A DNA stretch of 64,000 nucleotides. Source: Arthrobacter sp. ISL-72 (GTDB taxonomy: Bacteria; Actinomycetota; Actinomycetes; Actinomycetales; Micrococcaceae). The stretch covers positions 1-64,000 of the forward strand of contig NZ_JAGGPP010000032.1 in the NCBI RefSeq assembly GCF_018613755.1, given 5' to 3'. The number at the start of each line of letters is the position of its first letter. The first letter of the stretch is position 1. Below the pieces are notes generated by a model, which did no database searches, was not told the origin of the DNA, and saw nothing but the letters and a program-made list of their open reading frames with translations. The position numbers and the translations under genes are program-made. Shown here one piece after another: positions 16,258 through 25,771 of the stretch.

Positions 16258-16707
16258 TTGGCCAACAAAACCCGCCGCCGCCGGCAGGCAAGACGGAACT
16301 CCCGCAGGGGCCACCCTGCGGGAGAACCAGCCCCCAGACCAGCTTTCGTTGGTTTGCACCAAGGCGACCAGGAAGTGGGTTCCCTCATCGCATTCGTGAC
16401 TTGGCACCGGGAACACGGGATGTTGCCAGACCTCGTTCCCGTCCTGGGGCACCTGATCGCGTTCTTCCCGATTTACTCCGACATCTCTGGCGGCGCCACA
16501 GTGACCGCAATGGACCCCGGACTCATCGCTGAACATGTGGAGTTGCTTAAAGAGAGTGATGCCGAATTTGCATCCTTTTTCTGTGCCTCCCTGTATGAAT
16601 ACATGCATTTTCTGAGACATACGGGCCGCTGGTCCGGCACCGACGGAAGCCACCAGGTTTTGCACGATGTCCTCTATCACGGGATCCTCAACGAAAAATT
16701 TTCCTAG
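16258..16707 (+). CDS. Unrecognised small protein (TTG start)
   Basis: 149 residues from a TTG at 16258 with an AAGGA ribosome-binding site 7 bases upstream, which is why this start is chosen. The N-terminal ~30 residues are very basic (KTRRRRQARRNSRRGHP); the rest is acidic-to-neutral and helical (DLVPVLGHLIAFFPIYSDI; FFCASLYEYMHFLRHTGRW). No recognised domain. The second half uses noticeably more A/T-ending codons than the neighbours, hinting at transfer or weak selection. It stands alone between poxB and ramB; the 245 bp before it hold no other gene. Confidence 0.55.
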   Translation: MANKTRRRRQARRNSRRGHPAGEPAPRPAFVGLHQGDQEVGSLIAFVTWHREHGMLPDLVPVLGHLIAFFPIYSDISGGATVTAMDPGLIAEHVELLKESDAEFASFFCASLYEYMHFLRHTGRWSGTDGSHQVLHDVLYHGILNEKFS

Positions 16708-16769
16708 GGTGGCTGCGCACGCGAGCCGGAAGCAGTCGTCAAGTCTCAGGCAAGAGTGCGTGAGTGTCC

Positions 16770-16832
16770 CGGGAAAACCCGCTGGAAGTGAGAGAGCGTC
16801 GCGGGAAAACCCGCCGAAAGTGAGAGAGCGTT
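16770..16832. repeat. Interspersed repeat D, two tandem copies
   Basis: Two units of 31 bases with 32-base period: CGGGAAAACCCGCTGGAAG followed by TGAGAGAGCGTC at 16770-16800, and the same with two or three changes at 16802-16832. Each holds a small hairpin CGGG-AAAA-CCCG. The array ends four bases before the ramB stop codon, so it may form the ramB 3' end. A diverged inverse copy is at 13731. Confidence 0.75.
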
Positions 16833-16835
16833 GCC

Positions 16836-18323
16836 TCAGCTGTCCGAGTGTGCTTGCAGGAAGCTGTACACCTCGGTCTCGTCCACGCCCGGGAAGGCTC
16901 CCGGGGGCATGGCCGCGAGCAGGTGGGAGTGTGCACGCGCGGACGGCCAGGCGTTGCCTGCCCACTCGGACGTCAGCGACGCCGGCGGCCGCTTGCAGCA
17001 GGCGGGATCCGGGCAATTGGACGTGGCCCGCGCCGTCGTCTCCCGGCCACGGAACCACTTCACGTGCTGGTACGGCACGCCGATGCTCAGCGAAAACTCC
17101 CCGCTTGCCGACCGTTCCGTCCGTGCCGTGCACCAGTACGTGCCCGACGGCGTGTCCGTGTATTGGCTGTAGGCGCTGAACTTGTCCGGGACGTCGAACA
17201 CCGCCCGCGAGGTCCAGGCCTTGCAGGATGGCTGCCCCTCGATGGCGCCGGTGTGGTCCTGCGGGAAGCTAACGCCGTCGTTCTCGTAGGCCTTGTAGAT
17301 GATTCCGCTTTGGTGGGTCTTCTGGAAATGCGTGGTGATGCCCAGGTGTTTGGTGGCCAGGTTCGTGAACCGGTGGGCCGCAGTTTCATAGGAAACGGCG
17401 AAGGCGTCACGAATGTCCTCGACAGCGATTTCCTTCGCGGCCTTCGCTTTTTGCAGAAATTCCACAGTGGCCTGCTCCGGCAGGAGGAGCGCCGCCGCGA
17501 AATAGTTCGTGGCAACCCGCTGGGCGAGGAAATCGCCGTAGTTCCGGGGTGTTTCATGGCCCAGCACGTAGTGGCCGAGGGCCTGCAGCAGCACGGAGCG
17601 GGGGTCGTGGTCCTGCCGCTGGCTCTGGGTGAGATAAATTCTGCGGTTCTTCAAATCGGTCACCGAACGCGTGGAATGCGGCAGATCACCCACATGGTGA
17701 AGGGTGAACCCGAGGTGCGCGGCGATGTCCGCGATGACGTGCTGGCTCAGCGGTCCGGTCGTGTAGCCCACCTCTTTGAGAACCTTCTGCGCCTCGGCCT
17801 CATACTCCGGAAAATAGTTCCCGCGTTCCCGCATCATGGCGCGCAGTTCACCGTTCGCGCGGCGGGCTTCTTCCGGTGTGGCCACCTGTTCATTCATCTT
17901 GCGTTCGAGCTCGTGCAGCAGCCCCACCTGCGCCTCCAGGACATCCAGCGGCAAACGCGAACTGACGCGGATTTTGGGCAGGTTCAGCGACTCGTAAAGG
18001 GGGCCCCGCTGGTAGCGTTCGAGCTCGATTTCCAGGCCCGCCCGGCGGCTGGGCGGTTCGGCTCCGAGCAACTGGTCGATGGTGACGTTGAGCGCCGTTG
18101 CCAGGTGCTGTAGCAGGCCGAGTTTGGGTTCCCGCTTGCCGTTCTCAATCAGGCTTAACTGGCTCGGCGCGGTGCCGACGGCGGCACTCAGGTCATCCAG
18201 CGTCAGTCCCGCCTGTTTGCGCAGGTGGCGCACGCGGCGACCGAGCGAGATAACGTCCAGTTCCGCCGTCGGCTGCGGCGACGACGATTGCGAAACTTCC
18301 CTGTTCCAGCTTGAAGGCGACAT
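16836..18323 (-). CDS. ramB: RamB-type regulator (XRE HTH plus IrrE/ImmA-like and DUF2083 domains)
   Basis: 495 residues. The N-terminal helix-turn-helix (about 25-80) reads LGRRVRHLRKQAGLTLDDLSAAVGTAPSQLSLIENGKREPKLGLLQHLATALNVTIDQLL. A central IrrE/ImmA-like region carries QALGHYVLGHE, where the catalytic HExxH is altered to GHYVLGH, as in RamB. The C-terminal half has conserved cysteines (SCKAW, YWCTART, NCPDPACCKRP), typical of the short-chain acyl regulator family. RamB proteins control acetate and glyoxylate-cycle genes in corynebacteria. Divergence from aceA across 189 bp supports the same role here. Confidence 0.9.
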   Translation of the reverse strand: MSPSSWNREVSQSSSPQPTAELDVISLGRRVRHLRKQAGLTLDDLSAAVGTAPSQLSLIENGKREPKLGLLQHLATALNVTIDQLLGAEPPSRRAGLEIELERYQRGPLYESLNLPKIRVSSRLPLDVLEAQVGLLHELERKMNEQVATPEEARRANGELRAMMRERGNYFPEYEAEAQKVLKEVGYTTGPLSQHVIADIAAHLGFTLHHVGDLPHSTRSVTDLKNRRIYLTQSQRQDHDPRSVLLQALGHYVLGHETPRNYGDFLAQRVATNYFAAALLLPEQATVEFLQKAKAAKEIAVEDIRDAFAVSYETAAHRFTNLATKHLGITTHFQKTHQSGIIYKAYENDGVSFPQDHTGAIEGQPSCKAWTSRAVFDVPDKFSAYSQYTDTPSGTYWCTARTERSASGEFSLSIGVPYQHVKWFRGRETTARATSNCPDPACCKRPPASLTSEWAGNAWPSARAHSHLLAAMPPGAFPGVDETEVYSFLQAHSDS

Positions 18324-18343
18324 TTATGAAGAATACGTGAAGA

Positions 18344-18400
18344 ACTGCATTTCTTTCCAGACTTTTCCCCTAGAAAGGTGTTGGAAAGTGCAGAAAAGTA
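18344..18400. promoter_or_regulatory. Candidate RamB operator region between ramB and aceA
   Basis: The shared promoter region contains CTGCATTTCTTTCC (18345-18358) and, in inverse orientation, GGAAAGTGCAG (18383-18393) followed by AAAAGT. They are an imperfect inverted repeat of A/T-rich GCA-containing boxes, similar in style to the AAA-TTTGC-AAA sites known for RamB. Placement fits both autoregulation and aceA control. Binding is inference. Confidence 0.45.
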
Positions 18401-18512
18401 AGTGTCACGGAAGAAACACCACCGGAAAGCCGGCCGGAGCTGCAAAGGCGCAGCGAAGGTCGGCCCGGAAAACATCACCCGGAATGGCCCGGGTGCAAAC
18501 AAGGAGACAAAG

Positions 18513-19844
18513 ATGACTGCAGCATTTGAGCCCACCCAGCAGACGCCCGAAGAGCAGGCCGCCGCCCTGGAGCTTGAGTGGTCTGCCAACCCGCGCTGGG
18601 AAGGTGTGACCCGGGATTACAAGGCCGCCGACGTCGTCCGCCTCCGGGGCCGCGTCTCCGAAGAGCACACGCTGGCCCGCCGCGGCTCCGAGAAGCTGTG
18701 GAAGCAGCTCACCGAGGAGCACAAGACCGGCAAGTACACCAACGCCCTCGGCGCGCTCACCGGCAACCAGGCAGTGCAGCAGGTCAAGGCAGGTCTCCGC
18801 GCCATCTACCTCTCGGGCTGGCAGGTCGCAGCCGACGCCAACAACTCCGGCCACACCTACCCGGACCAGTCCCTCTACCCGGCCAACTCGGTGCCCACCG
18901 TGGTCCGCCGCATCAACAACGCCCTCCTTCGCGCGGACCAGATCGAGTTCTCCGAAGGCCTCCAGACCGTTGAGGACTGGATGGTACCGATCGTGGCCGA
19001 CGCCGAAGCCGGCTTCGGCGGCCCGCTCAACGCCTACGAGCTGATGAAGTCCATGATCCAGGCCGGCGCCTCAGGCGTTCACTGGGAGGACCAGCTCGCC
19101 TCGGAAAAGAAGTGCGGCCACCTCGGCGGCAAGGTACTCATCCCCACCCAGCAGCACGTCCGCACCCTGAACGCCGCCCGCCTGGCAGCCGACGTCGCCG
19201 GCACCCCGTCCGTCATTATCGCCCGCACCGACGCCGAGGCAGCCACCCTGATCACCTCCGACGTCGACGAACGCGACCAGGAATTCATCCTCCGCGAAGG
19301 CGGCCAGCCGGTCCGCACCCCGGAAGGCTTCTACAAGGTCCGCAACGGCATCGAACCCTGCATCGCCCGCGCCAAGGCCTACGCCCCGTACTCCGACCTC
19401 ATCTGGATGGAAACCGGCACCCCGGACCTGGAACTGGCCCGCAAGTTCGCCGAGGCCGTCAAGGCCGAGTTCCCGGACCAGATGCTCTCCTACAACTGCT
19501 CGCCCTCGTTCAACTGGCGCAAGCACCTGGACGACGCCACCATCGCGAAGTTCCAGCGTGAGCTCGGCGCCATGGGCTTCACGTTCCAGTTCATCACCCT
19601 GGCCGGCTTCCACGCCCTGAACTACTCGATGTTCGACCTCGCCCACGGCTACGCCCGTGAAGGCATGAGCGCCTACGTCGAGCTGCAGGAAAAGGAATTC
19701 GCCTCCGAATCCCGCGGCTACACCGCGACCAAGCACCAGCGCGAAGTCGGCACCGGCTACTTCGACGACATCGCCACTGCGCTCAACCCGAACGCATCCA
19801 CCCTCGCTCTCGTGGGATCCACCGAAGAGGGCCAGTTCCACTAA
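18513..19844 (+). CDS. aceA: Isocitrate lyase
   Basis: 443 residues. Cleaves isocitrate to glyoxylate and succinate, the first step of the glyoxylate shunt. The catalytic signature KKCGHLGGK is at 199-207 with Cys201. Other markers: PIVADAEAGFGG, IIARTDAEAA, and the SYNCSPSFNW substrate loop. The start is ATG 18513, with an AAGGAG ribosome-binding site 8 bases upstream; a longer in-frame reading starts within the promoter region. aceB follows on the same strand and the putative regulator RamB is divergent. Confidence 0.97.
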   Translation: MTAAFEPTQQTPEEQAAALELEWSANPRWEGVTRDYKAADVVRLRGRVSEEHTLARRGSEKLWKQLTEEHKTGKYTNALGALTGNQAVQQVKAGLRAIYLSGWQVAADANNSGHTYPDQSLYPANSVPTVVRRINNALLRADQIEFSEGLQTVEDWMVPIVADAEAGFGGPLNAYELMKSMIQAGASGVHWEDQLASEKKCGHLGGKVLIPTQQHVRTLNAARLAADVAGTPSVIIARTDAEAATLITSDVDERDQEFILREGGQPVRTPEGFYKVRNGIEPCIARAKAYAPYSDLIWMETGTPDLELARKFAEAVKAEFPDQMLSYNCSPSFNWRKHLDDATIAKFQRELGAMGFTFQFITLAGFHALNYSMFDLAHGYAREGMSAYVELQEKEFASESRGYTATKHQREVGTGYFDDIATALNPNASTLALVGSTEEGQFH

Positions 19845-19964
19845 TCCCCAGCCGCCCCCTCCACTCGCAAGCTCGCGAGGGAACCCGGCGGCCGTGGGCC
19901 CACTTACGACGGCGACGCTTGGGTGCGTCGGTAAACCGGACGATCCTCGGCGTGCTTTCCCCCA

Positions 19965-20006
19965 TGGCCGGCTTCTTACCTCGCTGGGCGAGGACGAAGC
20001 CGGCCA
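19965..20006 (+). other. Nested hairpin in the aceA-aceB spacer
   Basis: An outer perfect 11-bp stem, TGGCCGGCTTC (19965-19975) with GAAGCCGGCCA (19996-20006), encloses an inner perfect 6-bp stem CCTCGC-TGG-GCGAGG (19979-19993). It sits in the 263-bp spacer about 100 bases before aceB, with no T-run. It could stabilise or process the aceA mRNA, or act as an intercistronic terminator setting the aceA:aceB ratio. Confidence 0.6.
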
Positions 20007-20107
20007 CAGGGCCCCTTTACGCAGGCTGCCGGATGTCCAGTTCACCGCCTATGTACGTACGCCACGCACCGCCGTCGAACTTCCTTCTTGCTTTGAGGAG
20101 TATTGAA

Positions 20108-21772
<1,665 letters not shown>

Positions 21773-21867
21773 GACTCCGCTGAATTTCCGTTCGCCGGGC
21801 TGCCACGCCCTCCGCAACAGGCACCCCGAAATCCGGGGGGCGGCCCGGCAACGGAACCACCACTAAG

Positions 21868-21952
21868 CACGAACGGACACTTGAGGCCCCTTTTCCAAGG
21901 GCCCCAAGTGTCCGTTCGCGCTGTGCGTTGGGACTTAAGTGTCCGTTCGCGC
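21868..21952. repeat. Interspersed palindrome B: full hairpin plus extra half-copy
   Basis: GAACGGACACTTGAGGCCCC (21871-21890) and GGGCCCCAAGTGTCCGTTCG form a long stem with a loop of only a few bases. A further half-copy, CTTAAGTGTCCGTTCGCGC, is at 21934-21952. It separates convergent aceB and the MFS gene, so it may serve as terminator. A single half-copy recurs at 38198-38219 within the end of a GNAT gene. Confidence 0.75.
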
Positions 21953-21959
21953 TTTGTGG

Positions 21960-23189
21960 TTAGCAGGAAAGGTGACGTACGACGGCGGCGGGCGGGTCAG
22001 CGGGTTTTGGCACCTTGCGCACCGAGAGCGTTGTGCCCAGGAAGAATGCCGCCACGGAACCAAGGATCAGCAGCATCGGGTTGGTCCAGGACCCGGACAG
22101 TCCGTGGACGTAGCCCAGGAGCGTCGGGGCAGCCGCACCAACCGAATAGCCGACGCCCTGGACGATCGCGGACATCCGGCCGGCGGACGCCTGGTCACGG
22201 GCAATCTTAATGATGGCAATGAAGATGAGCGTGATGCCGCCGCCCTGCGCCGCACCGCCTATGGAGGACCAGAGCCACCACAGCTGCGGGGCAAGCAACA
22301 GGCCCAGGGGAACGGTCAGCCACATCGTGCCCAAGGTGACCGCCACCGCCGTCGTACTGGCGAATCGAGCCACCATGGGTACACCGAGGCCGCCCACGAT
22401 GGCGAGGATCTGGAAGAGCGAGGACCCGGCGCCGGCGGCGGAGGGCGCCATGCCCAGTTCGTCGATCAGGAAGGTCGGCAGCCAGGCAGTGACGCCGTAA
22501 TAGGAGAAAGCTTGCCCCGCAAAGCCTGCCGTCAGCCCGGCCGTGATCCAGCGTGACGCCGGCCGGCCCCCGGCTGGACGACGATCGGACGCTTCGACGG
22601 CTGCTGGGACGAACGCGCAACGGCCCGCTGCCATCACCCAGAAGACAGCGGCGGCGACGGCGAAGAGCCCGCTGGCACCCAGGGCGAGCCGCCACCCGGC
22701 AAGCTCGGCCAGCGGCGCCGTGACCACCGAGGTGAGGGTGGACCCGATGTTCAGGGCAGCAGTGTAGATGCCCATGGCCGTCCCCTGCCGCCGCGGCGAA
22801 AAGTCGCGGCGGATGATCAGCGGCACGGCGATGTTGCCGATGGTGATGGCCAGGCCGATGATCGCGGTTCCGAACAGCACCAGAGAACCGTTTCCGGCCG
22901 AGCGGACGATAACGCCGGCCAGCACGCCCAGCAGCGTGAGCATGATGGCGAATTCCGCTCCGAACTTCCGGCCGGCAAACGAGGCAAGCGGCGCGGCCAG
23001 CGAAAAGCACAGCACCGGAATGCCGGTCAGCAGCCCCAGTTCCACCGGCGAGAAGCCGAGGTCCTGCTGCATCGGGCCCACGACGGGGGCAACAGCCACG
23101 AACGGGCCGCGCATGTTCAGGGCGATGAGTCCGATGCTCACCAGCAGGATCCAGGCGCGCGGAACCTTGGCGAGGATATTCGCCGTCAT
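21960..23189 (-). CDS. MFS transporter, CynX/NimT-like
   Basis: 409-residue permease with 12 predicted helices. Visible family features: the N-terminal IALNMRGPFVAVAPVVGPMQQDLGFS segment typical of cyanate-permease-like MFS, the RRDFSPRRQGTAMGIYTAALNIGSTL loop after helix 4, and GGAAQGGGITLIFIAIIKIARDQ in the second half. CynX-type proteins move cyanate, 2-nitroimidazole or unknown solutes; the substrate is not predictable. Stop codon eight bases from repeat B. The start lies in a short gap after the ROK gene end, on the same strand, so co-transcription with ROK is possible. Confidence 0.85.
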   Translation of the reverse strand: MTANILAKVPRAWILLVSIGLIALNMRGPFVAVAPVVGPMQQDLGFSPVELGLLTGIPVLCFSLAAPLASFAGRKFGAEFAIMLTLLGVLAGVIVRSAGNGSLVLFGTAIIGLAITIGNIAVPLIIRRDFSPRRQGTAMGIYTAALNIGSTLTSVVTAPLAELAGWRLALGASGLFAVAAAVFWVMAAGRCAFVPAAVEASDRRPAGGRPASRWITAGLTAGFAGQAFSYYGVTAWLPTFLIDELGMAPSAAGAGSSLFQILAIVGGLGVPMVARFASTTAVAVTLGTMWLTVPLGLLLAPQLWWLWSSIGGAAQGGGITLIFIAIIKIARDQASAGRMSAIVQGVGYSVGAAAPTLLGYVHGLSGSWTNPMLLILGSVAAFFLGTTLSVRKVPKPADPPAAVVRHLSC

Positions 23190-23273
23190 GAGGCGGGCTG
23201 CGGCTTGGTGCGGGAGCTGGAAATCGGTTGCATCAGTCCATTGCTATCATGCCAGCGACTCGCATGACGGGTG

Positions 23274-24503
23274 TTATCCGGTTGCCTGCAGGGTGGCTTC
23301 TATCACGGCCGGGGACAGCACGTGCTGCGTGACCATCTGGCTGGCACCCAGGATCGCGGCGCGGTCGCCGGCCATCGACAGGGCGATCCGCAAATGCGAC
23401 GTAGCCAGCGGCAGGGACCGCCGGTACACCACTTCCCGCACGCCGGCCATCAGGTGCTCACCTGCCTGGCCGAGGCTGCCGCCGATCACGATGACGGACG
23501 GGTTCAGCAGGTTGACCACGGTGGCCAGCACGTCCCCCACGTCCCGGCCGGCCTGCCGAAGCGCCTGGATTGCTTGGAGATTACCCTCCCCGACGAGCCG
23601 CAGGACATCGCTGCCCTTCTCCGCTGCCAGTCCCTGCCGGGCCAGTTCGCGCGCGACGGCGGGCCCTGACGCCAGGGCCTCGAGGCATCCGTAGTTGCCG
23701 CAGCGGCAGAGGACTTCCTCGCCGCGGGGCACGCGTACATGGCCGAGGTCTCCTGCTGTTCCGTTGGCGCCCCGCTGCAGTTCGCCGCTGCTGATGATGC
23801 CCGCACCGATGCCGGTGGCCACCTTGATGAACAGGAAGTTGTCGTGTTCCGGCCAGTAGGCCGTGCGTTCGCCGAGGGCCATGATGTTGACGTCGTTATC
23901 CACCAGGACGGGGACCGGCAGCGACCGCTGGACGTAGCGGACGACGTCGAACCCGTCCCACCCGGGCATGATGGGCGGCTTTACCGGCATGCCCGTGGCA
24001 TGCTCCACCGGTCCCGGGAGCCCGATGCCTATGCCGGCGAGGTCCGCGACAGTCCGGCCGGCCTCACCGAGGAGCGCTTTGCCTTCCTCGACCACGCGGC
24101 CCAGCACAGCTTCCGGGCCGTCAGCGACATCCTGGACAAGGCGCCGCTCGGACAGCACATTGCCGCCCAGGTCCGTGACCGCAACGATGACATGCGTCGC
24201 ACCGACGTCGACTGCCAGGACGGAGCGGGCGGCCGGGTTGAAGGCAAAGCGCGACGGCGGCCTGCCGCCGCTGGAACTCGCCTCTCCCGCAGGCCCCACC
24301 AGGCCCGAAGAGATCAGGGCGTCGATGCGCGCCGCCACCGTCGAACGCGCCAGGCCGGTGGTGAGGGCCAGTTCGGCCCGGGTGCGGGCCTTGCCGTCGC
24401 GCAGCAGCTGGAAGAGATCGCCGGCCCGTGACAGGTTCCCGGCGCCATCGGAGGTCTCGGCACCGGGGTCGGTACGGGTCTCTTTTCCAGACGTTGGACT
24501 CAT
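23274..24503 (-). CDS. ROK-family transcriptional regulator
   Basis: 409 residues. An N-terminal winged helix (about 28-90: GDLFQLLRDGKARTRAELALTTGLARSTVAARIDALISSGLV) is followed by a sugar-kinase-like ROK domain. The ATP-motif-like VDVGATHVIVAVTDLGG, the ROK signature GDLGHVRV and the zinc motif CRCGNYGCLEA are present. Such XylR/NagC-like proteins repress sugar operons and release DNA on sugar binding. It is divergent from the Gfo/ABC operon and the palindrome at 24569-24594 overlaps that operon's promoter, so it is very likely its repressor. Confidence 0.93.
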   Translation of the reverse strand: MSPTSGKETRTDPGAETSDGAGNLSRAGDLFQLLRDGKARTRAELALTTGLARSTVAARIDALISSGLVGPAGEASSSGGRPPSRFAFNPAARSVLAVDVGATHVIVAVTDLGGNVLSERRLVQDVADGPEAVLGRVVEEGKALLGEAGRTVADLAGIGIGLPGPVEHATGMPVKPPIMPGWDGFDVVRYVQRSLPVPVLVDNDVNIMALGERTAYWPEHDNFLFIKVATGIGAGIISSGELQRGANGTAGDLGHVRVPRGEEVLCRCGNYGCLEALASGPAVARELARQGLAAEKGSDVLRLVGEGNLQAIQALRQAGRDVGDVLATVVNLLNPSVIVIGGSLGQAGEHLMAGVREVVYRRSLPLATSHLRIALSMAGDRAAILGASQMVTQHVLSPAVIEATLQATG

Positions 24504-24568
24504 GAGTCAGTGATAACACGAAGCTCTTATGCATGTCACGCGGCCGAAAGATCGCCAGAACCTCTTCA

Positions 24569-24605
24569 ACTTTTGCTTGACGATCGACAAAAGTAGTTCT
24601 AGGTT
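24569..24605 (+). promoter_or_regulatory. Promoter and ROK operator of the sugar operon
   Basis: A perfect 7-bp inverted repeat ACTTTTG (24569-24575) / CAAAAGT (24588-24594) forms a 26-bp operator of the usual ROK layout. The -35 element TTGACG (24577-24582) lies in its centre, and TAGGTT at 24600-24605 follows at 17-base spacing as -10. Repressor binding there would block RNA polymerase. Seen directly; the protein-site match is inference. Confidence 0.7.
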
Positions 24606-24676
24606 GATCTGTGAGCGGTGTCACCCGAAGCCAGCTGCGGATACCACAGTCCAGCGATTACAAAGAGGTAAGCAAC

Positions 24677-25771
24677 TTGTCGAACCAGGCACAGGCATCA
24701 CCGGCCCTCCTCGGCGTCGGAATTCTGGGCGCGGGGCCCGCCACCCAGGCGATCCACCTGCCTTCCCTCGCCCGGCTTGGTGACCTCCTCGAAGTCCGCC
24801 ACATCATGGACGTCGACCCCGCTGTGGCTGAAACCGTAGCCGGAAGGGTGGGAGCGAACTTCAGCACCAGCATGGACGAGCTGCTCGCGGACCCGGCAGT
24901 GGACATCGTGGCCATCTGCAGCCCGCACCAGTTCCACGCAGCACAGGTGATCGCCAGCTGCCGTGCCGGCAAGAAAGCGGTGCTCTGCGAAAAGCCCTTC
25001 GCCATGAACGGTGAAGAAGCAGCCCGCATTTCCGCTGTTTCCGCCGAGACCGGCGTTCCGATCATCGTTGGCGCCATGCACACGTTCGACCCGGGCTGGC
25101 TCGCAGCCGAGGAAGCCTGGGAGGACCTGCCTGAGCACGTCCACACCATCCGGTCATCAATCGTGCTTCCGCCCAACCCCCGTTTCGAGGACTTTGCCAC
25201 CGAGATCGTGGGCCGCGTGCCGGTGCCGGGCCGGGACTCGACCGACCCGGACGTCATCAAGGCCATGCTCACGGGCGGAGTGATGGGCCTGGCCATCCAC
25301 GACCTCCCGCTGGTCCGCCGCTTCACCCCTGATTTTGAGGCGGTGGAAGTTCTCCACGCGGAAATCGTCAGGCCCTTTGGCTACGTCATCTCACTCCGGG
25401 CCGGAAACGTCTCCATCGAACTGCGTGCCGCCATGAACGCGACGTGGGAACCGTCCTGGGTTTTTGAGGCAATCGGTGACGACGCCGCCCTGAAAATCGA
25501 CTTCACGCCGTCCTACGTCCACGCCGGCTCGGCAACTGCCCGCATCCGTAGGGCCGGCCGGACCACCGTCCTCGGTCCCTTCGGCCACAACGGTTACGAG
25601 GGCGAGTGGCGCAAACTCGCTGAACTGGCCAGCGGCACAGGACAGGCGCCTTCCGCCGAAACGCTGATCCACGACCTTGAGTTCGCGCTGTCAATCGCCG
25701 AAGCCGCCGCCCGCCGCGTCGATACAGGCCGGACCGCCGGGACACCCGCAGACGAGGAGATCAACGCATGA
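24677..25771 (+). CDS. Gfo/Idh/MocA-family oxidoreductase 1
   Basis: 364 residues from the TTG at 24677, chosen because AAAGAGG precedes it at good spacing; a GTG at 24611 lacks a site and lies close to the promoter. Rossmann domain with VGILGAGPATQAIHLPS and the acidic end of strand 2 (MDVDPAV), then the catalytic EKP (105-107). The C-terminal alpha/beta domain holds GGVMGLAIHDLPLVRRF with the His of the D/H-xxxH pair. Predicted NAD(P)-dependent sugar or polyol dehydrogenase. First gene of the ROK-controlled operon, overlapping the next gene by 4 bases. Confidence 0.85.
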   Translation: MSNQAQASPALLGVGILGAGPATQAIHLPSLARLGDLLEVRHIMDVDPAVAETVAGRVGANFSTSMDELLADPAVDIVAICSPHQFHAAQVIASCRAGKKAVLCEKPFAMNGEEAARISAVSAETGVPIIVGAMHTFDPGWLAAEEAWEDLPEHVHTIRSSIVLPPNPRFEDFATEIVGRVPVPGRDSTDPDVIKAMLTGGVMGLAIHDLPLVRRFTPDFEAVEVLHAEIVRPFGYVISLRAGNVSIELRAAMNATWEPSWVFEAIGDDAALKIDFTPSYVHAGSATARIRRAGRTTVLGPFGHNGYEGEWRKLAELASGTGQAPSAETLIHDLEFALSIAEAAARRVDTGRTAGTPADEEINA

